A stretch of 64,000 nt of DNA from Lachnospiraceae bacterium (lineage in GTDB: Bacteria; Bacillota; Clostridia; Lachnospirales; Lachnospiraceae), in the NCBI GenBank assembly GCA_910576125.1, contig CAJTHM010000006.1, positions 1-64,000 on the forward strand, read 5' to 3'. A program made the position numbers and the translations under genes. Shown here piece by piece: positions 52,432 to 60,541 of this stretch. The stretch's first letter is position 1. The number at the start of each line of letters is the position of its first letter. Below the pieces are notes generated by a model. The model was given only the letters and a program-made list of their open reading frames with translations. It was not told the DNA's origin and did not search any database.

Positions 52432-52886
52432 TGCTTGTAAATTTAGAGGATTTGAAGAAACCCGAAGAGCAGAGGGCGGAACTTAAAAAGAGTATCTACC
52501 GTGCAAAGGGGCAGATAGAGAAGCAGACGGAAAACCTCAAAGAGTTATTCGGGTTGATAAAGAAACGCCCGGACCTGCCAATAGTGGCAATGGTAGATAG
52601 TGAGATTGTGGCAGATGATGGTTGTTGCTACTGGATGGGAAGTTGGGGAAGCTGCCTTATTGATAAATATATTGTGCATGAGGATTACGGCGTTATCTTC
52701 TACGAAGAGGGAAAACCCGATACGGTCGATATTTTTGAAAAGTATTTTGACTATGCGGAATGTGGCATAGATGAAGAATTGCCGGATACGGAAGCCTTGC
52801 CGTTAATGAGGGCAAAGGTTGATTCCTTGGATTGGAAAGAAGCGATTATAGTATATATCCAAGTGCCGGACGCTGAAATTTGTTAA
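52431..52886 (+). CDS. Hypothetical phage protein
   Basis: 151 residues with a helical N-terminus (about 1-45) and a beta-rich remainder (CCYWMGSWGSCLIDKYIVHEDYG in part). Function unknown. Confidence 0.5.
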   Translation: MLVNLEDLKKPEEQRAELKKSIYRAKGQIEKQTENLKELFGLIKKRPDLPIVAMVDSEIVADDGCCYWMGSWGSCLIDKYIVHEDYGVIFYEEGKPDTVDIFEKYFDYAECGIDEELPDTEALPLMRAKVDSLDWKEAIIVYIQVPDAEIC

Positions 52887-52897
52887 GGAGGGAGAGT

Positions 52898-53140
52898 ATG
52901 GAGCGTAGACCTATTATCATGGTTGACACAAGCAATATGCCTACATTTTGCAGGAATCGTTGTTGTAACGGAGATTGCAGCAGGCATATTTCTAAGGGCA
53001 TGGCATATACGGGACCCTGCAAGTTTTCTTTGCTGAAAGATACCGAGGATTGCGAGGGGTACATATCAAAGCGGAAAAAGACTATGCAGGAGGTAAAGCA
53101 GATTGAAAAAGAAATGGAGGAAGCAGGGATTGAAAGATAA
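52898..53140 (+). CDS. Cysteine-rich small phage protein
   Basis: 80 residues with CRNRCCNGDCSRH and later single cysteines, suggesting metal binding, then a charged helical tail. ATG 52898 follows AAGGAGGG. Function unknown. Confidence 0.5.
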   Translation: MERRPIIMVDTSNMPTFCRNRCCNGDCSRHISKGMAYTGPCKFSLLKDTEDCEGYISKRKKTMQEVKQIEKEMEEAGIER

Positions 53141-53570
53141 TAGTTATACGGAGGAAACAAAGCAGGAATCCGTTACATTAGCAGGATTTAACCCGATAGA
53201 GATTGTACCAACGGTAAAGATTCCGTTAGATGAATATAGGGCGTTTATCGAATTTAAGGTAAAGGGTCCGACCGTGGAAATTCCGTTGGAAGTGTACGAC
53301 AGGTTGAAAGATGATAATGTGCGTATGAATACGGAGATATGGGAATTGAGGGACCATATTAGAAATCTGCAAAACGAATTAGAAAGAAAGAGGGACCGGC
53401 AGGAGGAAATAGACAGGCACACGGACGTTGTTACAAAAATGGTAGCTGATGAAATAACGGAAAAGGTAATGAAAGATTTATTGCAGTTATCAGAAGAACA
53501 GAAAAAAGAACTTAGGGCAAAATGGCGTAGTGTGACCGATTCGGACACAGAAAAAAAGAAAGTGAGGTAA
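53103..53570 (+). CDS. Coiled-coil phage protein
   Basis: 155 residues from TTG after GGAGGT. PTVKIPLDEYRAF and PTVEIPLEVYDRLK are an internal repeat; a long coiled coil follows (about 70-110). It ends 7 bases before parB. The last codons share an 18-base stretch with the start of the RecU-like gene. Confidence 0.5.
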   Translation: MKKKWRKQGLKDNSYTEETKQESVTLAGFNPIEIVPTVKIPLDEYRAFIEFKVKGPTVEIPLEVYDRLKDDNVRMNTEIWELRDHIRNLQNELERKRDRQEEIDRHTDVVTKMVADEITEKVMKDLLQLSEEQKKELRAKWRSVTDSDTEKKKVR

Positions 53571-53576
53571 TGGAAA

Positions 53577-55058
53577 ATGGCAGGATTTGACCTTAATAGT
53601 TTGCTGAATGGAAAGAGCAAAGGGGCAGCAGGACAGAAGCAGGAAACGGCGGTAGCAGGGCAGGGGCCGGCAGAGGGGCAGGAAAGCAGTTTTGAGGTTG
53701 TAATGCTTGATGTAGAGGACTTAATGCCAAGCAAGGATAATTTCTACACAACCGAGGGAATAAACGAGTTGGCGGACGCTATCGAGTTGTCGGGCGGTAT
53801 CGAGCAGAATTTAATTGTAAAGCCGGAAGCACACGGAAAGTATGAGGTTATCGCAGGACACCGCCGGAGATTGGCAGCGTTGAAACTGATAGGGGAGGGA
53901 AAGGAAGAGTATAGAAAAGTGCCGTGCCGTATCAAGCATGAATCCGACACCATAAAAGATAAGTTGAGCCTTATTCTTACCAACGCCACCGCAAGGGAAT
54001 TGACCGATTGGGAAAAGGTGCAGCAGGCAAAGCAGTTAAAGGAACTTCTTACCGAGTATAAAAAGGCGTTGACGGAGGAAAACAAGGATAAGCCGAAAGA
54101 AGAGCGGGTAAGAATGGGGCGTATCCGTGAAATCGTGGCACAAATGCTTAACACGTCCACTACGCAGATTGGCAGAATGGAAGCCATAGAAAACAACTTA
54201 TCCCCGGAATTTAAGCAGGAGTTGGAAAAAGGCAATATCGGCATTTCTACCGCCCATGAACTTAGCAGGCTTGACGGGGAGGGGCAGGCAAAAGCCTATC
54301 AGCAGTACGAAGAAAAAGGGGAAATGCACATTAAGGACGTGAAGCAGGAGCAGAAAGCGGAAATCACGGACGAACAGGCGGAGCGTGTGCAAATGGCTAT
54401 CACGGACGCTATAAAGGGAGAAGCCAACCGGGATATTTTCAAGGTAAAGGATAATTTGGAGGGAATAGAAAAAATGCTTAGAAAGCATTTTGAAAGGACT
54501 TTCAAAGGCTCAAAAATCAACTTGGAGGACGGCAGGCATTTTGTTTACAGGTTTGCAGCAGAGGGAATAACGATTATCAATGAGGAATGGCAGAATTATT
54601 TGATTGAGTACGCCGACCTTGCAGGGATTGTAGCATTGATGATTGAAAACGGCGATTTGGTTTATGACGATTCCCCGGAAGAAGTGCAGGAGGTAGCGGA
54701 GGACGCAGGCGAAGAAACCGGGGAAGCATTTAACGGCATGAATGAGCCAACGGCAGCAGTTGACCCGCAGGAGGAAGAAAAGCCTTTGCCAGGGCAGCAG
54801 GATATGAGCGATTACCCGGATTATGTGCCGGAGGTACAGGAAAAGGGATTAAGTTTCACGGAATGGATTGCTAAAAAATACGGCATGGGTCAATATACGC
54901 TTATCGGAAAGGAGGTTAGGGCGGTCATAGCGTCCGAGTTGGAAGCGAACAAAGGGAAAATGCCTTGTCCGGCAGAATGGGAAAACAAAGTAACCAACGC
55001 TTTATCTGTTTGGGTAATGGGTAAGACAAAAGAGTATCAGCAGTATTTACAGAGTTAG
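53577..55058 (+). CDS. ParB/RepB/Spo0J-family partition protein
   Basis: A 493-residue protein. The N-terminal ParB nuclease/CTPase-like domain has IELSGGIEQNLIVKP and YEVIAGHRRRLAAL (about 95-108), which carries the GHRR motif. LTDWEKVQQAKQL and the helix-turn-helix region (IREIVAQMLNTSTTQIGRME, ISTAHELSRLDGE) follow. The C-terminal extension (about 300-493) is unlike chromosomal ParB. It would bind centromere sites, for which the TACTTATATAAGTA palindromes are candidates. Confidence 0.85.
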   Translation: MAGFDLNSLLNGKSKGAAGQKQETAVAGQGPAEGQESSFEVVMLDVEDLMPSKDNFYTTEGINELADAIELSGGIEQNLIVKPEAHGKYEVIAGHRRRLAALKLIGEGKEEYRKVPCRIKHESDTIKDKLSLILTNATARELTDWEKVQQAKQLKELLTEYKKALTEENKDKPKEERVRMGRIREIVAQMLNTSTTQIGRMEAIENNLSPEFKQELEKGNIGISTAHELSRLDGEGQAKAYQQYEEKGEMHIKDVKQEQKAEITDEQAERVQMAITDAIKGEANRDIFKVKDNLEGIEKMLRKHFERTFKGSKINLEDGRHFVYRFAAEGITIINEEWQNYLIEYADLAGIVALMIENGDLVYDDSPEEVQEVAEDAGEETGEAFNGMNEPTAAVDPQEEEKPLPGQQDMSDYPDYVPEVQEKGLSFTEWIAKKYGMGQYTLIGKEVRAVIASELEANKGKMPCPAEWENKVTNALSVWVMGKTKEYQQYLQS

Positions 55059-55068
55059 GCGGTGCAGT

Positions 55069-55404
55069 ATGGGCCGTATCGAGTATAGGGAGGGAATCAT
55101 ATATTACGGTGGCAGCAGGGCAGGAACGGAGTTAGAAACGGTTATACTTGTCCTGTCTGCCACGGGCAGGAAAACAGTAAGTGAAACGTGCGATTTGCTG
55201 AATCAGTTAATGCAATCCTTTGATGATACAATGGCAAGCCTAAAGGACATTATGGAGGGAATAGGCGGATTGTTGGAGGTATCACAAGATATTTGCGAAT
55301 CCTGCAAGGGCAGGAGGACACGGCACGGCAGCAGGATTAAGGCAGGAAAGCCAAGAAAAGCGGTAGCAAGTATCAAATGGCATGAGAAATACAGACCGCC
55401 ATAA
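55069..55404 (+). CDS. Hypothetical phage protein
   Basis: 111 residues, helical in the middle, with a CESCKGRRTRHGSR basic tail. No family recognised. Confidence 0.5.
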   Translation: MGRIEYREGIIYYGGSRAGTELETVILVLSATGRKTVSETCDLLNQLMQSFDDTMASLKDIMEGIGGLLEVSQDICESCKGRRTRHGSRIKAGKPRKAVASIKWHEKYRPP

Positions 55405-55423
55405 AAAGAAAGGATATGCAATT

Positions 55424-55903
55424 ATGAAAAATTTGGAAGTGGAAGCAATCTTAAAGTTTTACAGATATGTTGACCTTGATATAAAGGTGGCGAGTGAGTG
55501 GCTAGAGCAGTACGAAGCCGGGTATAATCCGCTTGGGGCCGTTGTCTATGACGGTATGCCCCACGGTAGCACTCTATCCGATTCCACGGCTCTACTTGCC
55601 GTAAAATTGGCGGAAGCTGACACAAGGGAGAGTATCGACACTCTGAAAAAGAGGATTAAGGAGTTGAAAAAACTTAGGACGGAGATTTTCAAGGAAATTT
55701 CAGCACTTACGCCGATACATAAAACCATTATCAGCGGATTCTACATAAAAGGTCAAAAATGGGAACGCATAGCGGAACAAATTAGTTACAGTGTAAGGCA
55801 GAGTAAAAATATAAGGTGCGTTGCCTTGGAAGCCTTGGGCGGAAAATTTGCAAGGAATAGGAATATTTCACGAAGCAAAATTATAGGCGAAATCATCAAG
55901 TAA
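55424..55903 (+). CDS. Sigma-like late transcriptional regulator (ArpU/RinA type)
   Basis: 159 residues. The C-terminal part (SALTPIHKTIISGFYIKGQKWE, in pieces, then IAEQISYSVRQSKN) fits the sigma-70 region-4-like helix-turn-helix of ArpU/RinA phage late regulators. It stands directly before a promoter-like element with paired ATTGCCCG boxes, as such regulators usually do, and probably activates the terminase/head operon. Confidence 0.7.
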   Translation: MKNLEVEAILKFYRYVDLDIKVASEWLEQYEAGYNPLGAVVYDGMPHGSTLSDSTALLAVKLAEADTRESIDTLKKRIKELKKLRTEIFKEISALTPIHKTIISGFYIKGQKWERIAEQISYSVRQSKNIRCVALEALGGKFARNRNISRSKIIGEIIK

Positions 55904-55905
55904 AG

Positions 55906-55940
55906 ATTGCCCGCCATTGCCCGATTTTTTGTGATATAAT
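55906..55940 (+). promoter_or_regulatory. Late-promoter-like element, copy 1
   Basis: Two ATTGCCCG boxes exactly 10 bases apart (55906-55913, 55916-55923) are followed by a TATAAT (55935-55940) with no normal -35. The layout fits an activator-dependent promoter. A near-identical copy lies at 60391. It precedes the terminase small-subunit genes. Confidence 0.7.
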
Positions 55941-55960
55941 GCAAAAGTAAAATACCGCAG

Positions 55961-55997
55961 GGGCAGCAGGGATAAAGTTAAAATCCCGCTGCCCTTT
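55961..55997 (+). terminator. Hairpin just after late-promoter copy 1
   Basis: GGGCAGC-AGGGAT (55961-55973) pairs with ATCCC-GCTGCCC (about 55983-55994), then TTT. It begins about 15 bases after the expected transcription start, so it may be an early pause or terminator. The T-run is weak. Confidence 0.5.
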
Positions 55998-56089
55998 GAC
56001 GTTGCATTTTTGAAATTCTGAAAAAATGTGATGATTCCGAGGGAATGGAACGGCGGAAAATGGAGAAACAAACGAAAGGAGGTTTTGCC

Positions 56090-56896
56090 GTGGCACGAAA
56101 AAAGGACGAAAACCGGGAAAAGGCAAAGCAGCTTTTTTTAGATTCCGAGGGGTTAATGAGCAACCCGGAAATAGCGGAAGCCTTGGGCGTGGATTCTGCC
56201 AAGGTCCGCAAATGGAAGTGTATAGACAAGTGGAAAGAAGCACTTGAAAACAAGCCGAAGAAAAAAGGCGGACAGAAAGGCAACCAAAACGCCAAGGGCC
56301 ACGGGGCCCCGCCGAGGAATAAAAACGCAGAAACCCACGGGGCATATTCCACGGTCTATTTTGACGAATTGACGGAGGAAGAAAAGACCCTCATAGAATC
56401 CGTTACCCTTGATACGGCGGATAATATGTTAAGGGAATTGCAGACCCTTATAGCCAAGGAAAACGACCTAAAGAAGCGTATAAACAGCCTTAACAATGAC
56501 GATACAGGACAGCTATACACGGATAAGGTCGTGGAAATGCGTACCCCGAAAAAGGCGGATAATGAGGACAGCGACCCATACGAGGAGTATGCAGGGGGAG
56601 AGGGCGAGGGAAAGAAGCCTGCCCTTGATGTGGCTATGGAAACCACCATAAAATCGTCTGCCTTTGAAAGGGCAATGAAATTAGAAGCAGAACTAAACAA
56701 GATACACGGACGCATTATAAAGCTATTGGATTCCATTAAGTCCTATGAGTTGGAGCAACGCCGTATCTCACTGGAAGAGAAGCGGTACGCACTGATGAAG
56801 CAGAAACTAAAGGGAGAGTATGAGGTAGACCCGGACACGGGGGAGATAGACGACACATACACCGAGGACGAAGAGGGATTAAGCGATATAGAATAA
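56090..56896 (+). CDS. Terminase small-subunit-like DNA-binding protein
   Basis: 268 residues from a GTG 6 bases after AAAGGAGG. The N-terminal helix-turn-helix (MSNPEIAEALGVDSAKVRKW) and the Lys/Gly-rich GGQKGNQNAKGHGAPPRNKNA resemble PBSX-type small terminase subunits. A long charged helical region follows. It probably recognises packaging sites. It is one of two small-subunit-like genes before the large subunit. Confidence 0.7.
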   Translation: MARKKDENREKAKQLFLDSEGLMSNPEIAEALGVDSAKVRKWKCIDKWKEALENKPKKKGGQKGNQNAKGHGAPPRNKNAETHGAYSTVYFDELTEEEKTLIESVTLDTADNMLRELQTLIAKENDLKKRINSLNNDDTGQLYTDKVVEMRTPKKADNEDSDPYEEYAGGEGEGKKPALDVAMETTIKSSAFERAMKLEAELNKIHGRIIKLLDSIKSYELEQRRISLEEKRYALMKQKLKGEYEVDPDTGEIDDTYTEDEEGLSDIE

Positions 56897-57056
56897 TCAG
56901 CAGGAAAGAAGCAACGCCGGGGCAGCAGGCGGAGGGCAAAAGGTACTGTGACCGGGCGGAAAGCCTTGCGGGTGCCGTGACCCCAAGACTTGCCTAGATT
57001 CCGGGCGGAAAAATCGACTTCCAAAATTCCGGAAATTTTTTTAAGGGGGTAGGATT

Positions 57057-57551
57057 TTGAAACTCTATGATAAAAATGCGGTGGCAAAATTCCTAGATAT
57101 GACCCCTAAGAATGTGCAGAGGTTGACGGAAAAGGGAATCTTGCAGACCAAGCAGGGCGGTTTGTATTCGTTGGCGGAAGCGACCCACGCTTACATAAAG
57201 TATTTGAGGGACCGCAACCCGGAGAATGAAGAAAATATAGACCTTAACGAAGAGCGGGCGAAGCTGACAAAGGCAAAAAGGCTTAATGAGGAATTGGACT
57301 TGTCGGTAAAAAAAGGGGAGTTGCACAAGGCGGAGGACATAGAAAAAATAATGTCCGCCACTCTGATAAATTTTAAAAGCCGTTTAAGTGCGATTCCGGC
57401 AGAGGAAGCCGAGAAGTTGGCGACCATGACAGACAAGGCGAAAATCTTTGTATACCTCAACGGCAGGATAAAGGAAGCGTTAGCCGAGTTGTCAAATTTT
57501 GAGGAAGTTTTTAAGGAGGAAATAAAAGAAGATGAAGAGGGAAACGATTGA
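57057..57551 (+). CDS. Nu1-like terminase small subunit
   Basis: 164 residues from a TTG after AGGGGGT. The winged-helix-like N-terminus (VAKFLDMTPKNVQRLTEKGI) and YSLAEATHAYIKYLRDRN resemble phage lambda Nu1, the DNA-recognition subunit that pairs with GpA-type large subunits. It overlaps the large-subunit gene by 20 bases. Confidence 0.72.
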   Translation: MKLYDKNAVAKFLDMTPKNVQRLTEKGILQTKQGGLYSLAEATHAYIKYLRDRNPENEENIDLNEERAKLTKAKRLNEELDLSVKKGELHKAEDIEKIMSATLINFKSRLSAIPAEEAEKLATMTDKAKIFVYLNGRIKEALAELSNFEEVFKEEIKEDEEGND

Positions 57552-59379
57552 CCTTTTCAATCGGATATTTAAGGTATTAGAGCCACCGCCCGACCTTACA
57601 TTATCCCAATGGGCGGACAAATACCGCCGTCTTTCCTCTGAATCCGGCAGCAAGGGCGGTCGTTGGGATACATCAAAAGCACCGTGGCAGCGGGAAATCA
57701 TGGACGCTATAACCGATATATCCATTGAAAAGGTCGTGGTAATGAGTGCTGCACAAATGGGGAAAACAGACGCTTTTCTGCTTAATACCATAGGCTATTA
57801 TATGCACTATGACCCTTGCACAATGCTATGTATGCAGCCGACATTATCGCTTGCGGAAACCATGAGCAAAGATAGGCTTATGCCAATGGTAAGGGATACC
57901 CCGGCTTTAAGGGATAAGATAAACGAGAAGAGCAGGACGAGCGGAAACACGATATTTAAAAAGGCATTTCCCGGCGGACGTATCACAATGACCGGGGCAA
58001 ATTCCCCGACAGAACTTAGAAGCCGTCCTATCCGTGTTCTGCTTGCGGACGAAATAGACGCATACCCGCCGACCGCAGGGGCGGAGGGGGACCCTCTGAT
58101 ACTTGCGGGGAAGCGTTTAACGACATATTGGAATCGCAAGGAGGTAGACACAAGCACACCTACCATAAAAGGCGTATCCCGTATTGAAATGGAGTATGAA
58201 CATTCCACAATGGAGGAATGGAATGTACCTTGTCCGAGTTGCGGGGAGTTGCAGCCGTTGGAATGGGGAAACCTTACATACACGGTTGACGCAGACGGGG
58301 AAGTGCAAAGCATTACATACGCTTGTGCAAAGTGCGGTTGCATCCATTCCGAAATTGAATGGAAAGACCATTTTAACGAGGGGAAATATGTAGCCAAGTA
58401 CCCTAACCGAAAAGTGAGGGGTTTTCATTTCAATTCTTTAGCGTCTACGTTCTTTGGTTGGGAAAAGATTATAAAAGGATTTATCGAAGCGGACCAGGCA
58501 CTAAAAAAGGGCAATGTGGAGCTGATGAAATCTTGGGTCAATACCGAGTTAGGGCAGACTTGGGAGGAAGAGGGCGAAAGTGCCAACAAAGAGGATTTGT
58601 TAAAACGGCGTGAGAAATACCGTTGCGAAGTGCCGGAAGAGGTCATAGCAATAACGGCAGGGATTGACACGCAGGACGATAGATTTGAAATTGAGGTTGT
58701 CGGTTGGGGCGTAGGGCATGAATCTTACGGAATTGTCTACAAGAGGATATACGGGGATTTGAAGCAAGCCGAGATATGGAAAAATCTTGATGAATTTCTT
58801 TTGCAGAAATTCAAGAAAGCGGACGGTACGGAATTGCGTATTATATGTGCCTGCATGGATTCTGGCGGGCATTTCACAAATAAGGTTTACCGATTCTGCA
58901 AGGCAAGGACGGCAAGAAAGATATTTGCCATAAAGGGAAAGGACGGCACAGACCGCCCATATATCCCGAAGCCGTCAAAGAATAACCGAGAGCAGGCGTA
59001 TTTGTTCACGTTGGGGGTAGATACCGGGAAATCCCTGCTATTGCAGAGGTTACAGATTGAGGAAGAGGGACCGGGATACTGCCACTTCCCTAAAGATGAA
59101 AACGGATATATCCGGGGGTATGACGAGGATTATTTTAAGGGGTTGACGGCGGAGAAACAGGTACTACGGTATAAGAAAGGCAGACCGTACTTTGTTTGGG
59201 AACTGACAGGGGAAACGAAACGCAACGAGCCTTTGGATTGCCGTAATTATGCACAGGCAGCAATAGAAATAACAGGCTTGACCCTCAAAGAGCCGTCAAA
59301 AAAGGCAGCAGGAAACAGCACACAGACACCGCCGAAGAGGGGCAGACGGCGGGGGAATAGAAGCGGAGGTATCACATAA
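57532..59379 (+). CDS. GpA-type terminase large subunit
   Basis: A 615-residue packaging ATPase/nuclease of the lambda GpA family. It shows VVMSAAQMGKTDAF (Walker A-like, about residues 63-76), MTGANSPTELRSRPIRVLLADEIDAYP (in pieces; Walker B about 168-178), CPSCGELQPLEWGNL and a zinc-like CAKCGC. The nuclease domain has ITAGIDTQDDRFEIEVVGWG (about 370-389). It cuts and drives concatemeric DNA into proheads. Confidence 0.92.
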   Translation: MKRETIDLFNRIFKVLEPPPDLTLSQWADKYRRLSSESGSKGGRWDTSKAPWQREIMDAITDISIEKVVVMSAAQMGKTDAFLLNTIGYYMHYDPCTMLCMQPTLSLAETMSKDRLMPMVRDTPALRDKINEKSRTSGNTIFKKAFPGGRITMTGANSPTELRSRPIRVLLADEIDAYPPTAGAEGDPLILAGKRLTTYWNRKEVDTSTPTIKGVSRIEMEYEHSTMEEWNVPCPSCGELQPLEWGNLTYTVDADGEVQSITYACAKCGCIHSEIEWKDHFNEGKYVAKYPNRKVRGFHFNSLASTFFGWEKIIKGFIEADQALKKGNVELMKSWVNTELGQTWEEEGESANKEDLLKRREKYRCEVPEEVIAITAGIDTQDDRFEIEVVGWGVGHESYGIVYKRIYGDLKQAEIWKNLDEFLLQKFKKADGTELRIICACMDSGGHFTNKVYRFCKARTARKIFAIKGKDGTDRPYIPKPSKNNREQAYLFTLGVDTGKSLLLQRLQIEEEGPGYCHFPKDENGYIRGYDEDYFKGLTAEKQVLRYKKGRPYFVWELTGETKRNEPLDCRNYAQAAIEITGLTLKEPSKKAAGNSTQTPPKRGRRRGNRSGGIT

Positions 59380-59615
59380 TGGCAGCAATCACATTAGAAG
59401 TAGCAAAGAAACACTTGGAAACGTGGCTAGAAGCCGAAACAGAGGTTGCAATCAACCAAGCCTATACAATAGGGGGTAAATCCTTTACAAGGGCAAATTT
59501 GGGCGAAATACGAAAGCAGATAGAGTATTGGAGCAATAAGGTATCTGCATTGGAGAACGTAGCCAAGAATAAGGGGAGAAATAGAACGTATAGGATTGTG
59601 CCGAGGGATTTATAA
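59379..59615 (+). CDS. gpW-like head-tail joining protein
   Basis: 78 residues; ITLEVAKKHLETWLEAETEVA, in pieces, and SFTRANLGEIRKQIEYWSNKV fit the small gpW/DUF6148-type head protein encoded between terminase and portal in lambda-like phages. It overlaps the terminase stop by one base (TAATG). Confidence 0.65.
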   Translation: MAAITLEVAKKHLETWLEAETEVAINQAYTIGGKSFTRANLGEIRKQIEYWSNKVSALENVAKNKGRNRTYRIVPRDL

Positions 59616-59630
59616 AATTTTTAAATCCTA

Positions 59631-59659
59631 AAGACATCATAGGGCGGACGTGGTATAAT
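59631..59659 (+). promoter_or_regulatory. Own promoter of the inserted lipoprotein gene
   Basis: AAGACA (59631-59636), 17-base spacer, TATAAT (59654-59659). It lies inside the head gene cluster but fits a host sigma-A promoter, consistent with expression from the prophage. Confidence 0.55.
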
Positions 59660-59688
59660 GGAGAAAAAATTTAGGAGGTAATAAGGAC

Positions 59689-60387
59689 ATGAAAAAGTTT
59701 TCTGTTTTGGCGGTCGCCACCGCCGTAATGCTGACGCTGAACGCTTGTTCGGGGGGGGTAAACACTTCTGACTTATCCGAAAATCTGAAAGCGGAATACG
59801 AGTTTTACGAGGATTCCATAGGGACCATAAAAAGCACTATGGGATTGTCACAGGAGGAAGCGGATAGCGTCTTTACTATCCTTGTTACGGAATGTGGCGT
59901 AGATGAAAAGACGCAGTATGTTTTCAAGGGAAACGGCGATAACGTCTATACGGTATGGGCTGGCTTATTGCAGTTGGAAGTGACCTTAAAGGACAATGCC
60001 GTAGATACGGTAATGCAGGGTACAGAGCAGATTTACCCGGCGGTACATAAAAACCCTCTGACGCAGGCAAAGGTAAAGACGGCGGAGGTAATGAACGGAA
60101 GCGGAACGGAAAAGATAGGGGAAAGAGCCTATATTGAAATCAGCAAGGAGGACCTGCAGAACGTCACGCAGGAAGATTTTAAGGAATTTGCGGATACCGT
60201 AGTAAAGGACAGCGGTTATAATTGGTTTACGATTGTCTGTAATGACGGCACGGGGATTTGTTTTGTAGGCTCAATGGAAAACGTAGCGGAGTATGGGAAA
60301 ATAGATAATGAGGGCAGGACAGAAGAGGTAATAGGGGATATAACGCCCGATAATTCGGGGGTTTACACCTACGAGGAAAGAAAATAA
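59689..60387 (+). CDS. Lipoprotein (probable lysogeny-expressed cargo gene)
   Basis: 232 residues with a lipoprotein signal (MKKF, hydrophobic stretch, lipobox LNAC with Cys20), a mature part resembling DUF4358-like or host secreted proteins, and no phage structural motif. It separates gpW-like and portal genes, which normally abut. It has its own sigma-A promoter and a strong terminator after it. It may alter the lysogen surface, for example to block superinfection; this is inference. Confidence 0.7.
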   Translation: MKKFSVLAVATAVMLTLNACSGGVNTSDLSENLKAEYEFYEDSIGTIKSTMGLSQEEADSVFTILVTECGVDEKTQYVFKGNGDNVYTVWAGLLQLEVTLKDNAVDTVMQGTEQIYPAVHKNPLTQAKVKTAEVMNGSGTEKIGERAYIEISKEDLQNVTQEDFKEFADTVVKDSGYNWFTIVCNDGTGICFVGSMENVAEYGKIDNEGRTEEVIGDITPDNSGVYTYEERK

Positions 60388-60390
60388 AAG

Positions 60391-60425
60391 ATTGCCCGCC
60401 ATTGCCCGATTTTTTATGATATTAT
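60391..60425 (+). promoter_or_regulatory. Late-promoter-like element, copy 2
   Basis: ATTGCCCG at 60391-60398 and 60401-60408, then TATTAT at 60420-60425, the same spacing as copy 1 at 55906. About 44 bases are shared with few changes. It could restart late transcription of the portal and capsid genes after the inserted lipoprotein gene. Confidence 0.7.
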
Positions 60426-60436
60426 ATAAAATAGCA

Positions 60437-60480
60437 AAAGCACCAAAGGAAACGCACAGACGTTTCCAAGGTGCTTTTTT
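60437..60480 (+). terminator. Rho-independent terminator after late-promoter copy 2
   Basis: AAAGCACC...GGAAACG (60437-60454) pairs with CGTTTCC...GGTGC (60461-60474), then T6. It can end the lipoprotein transcript. It also lies just downstream of the late promoter, so late RNA would need antitermination to pass it. Confidence 0.85.
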
Positions 60481-60541
60481 CATGCGAAAGATTGTAGCAC
60501 GGAATCAGGATTTTGTAGCACGGAAAGGAGGTAAGGGCGCT

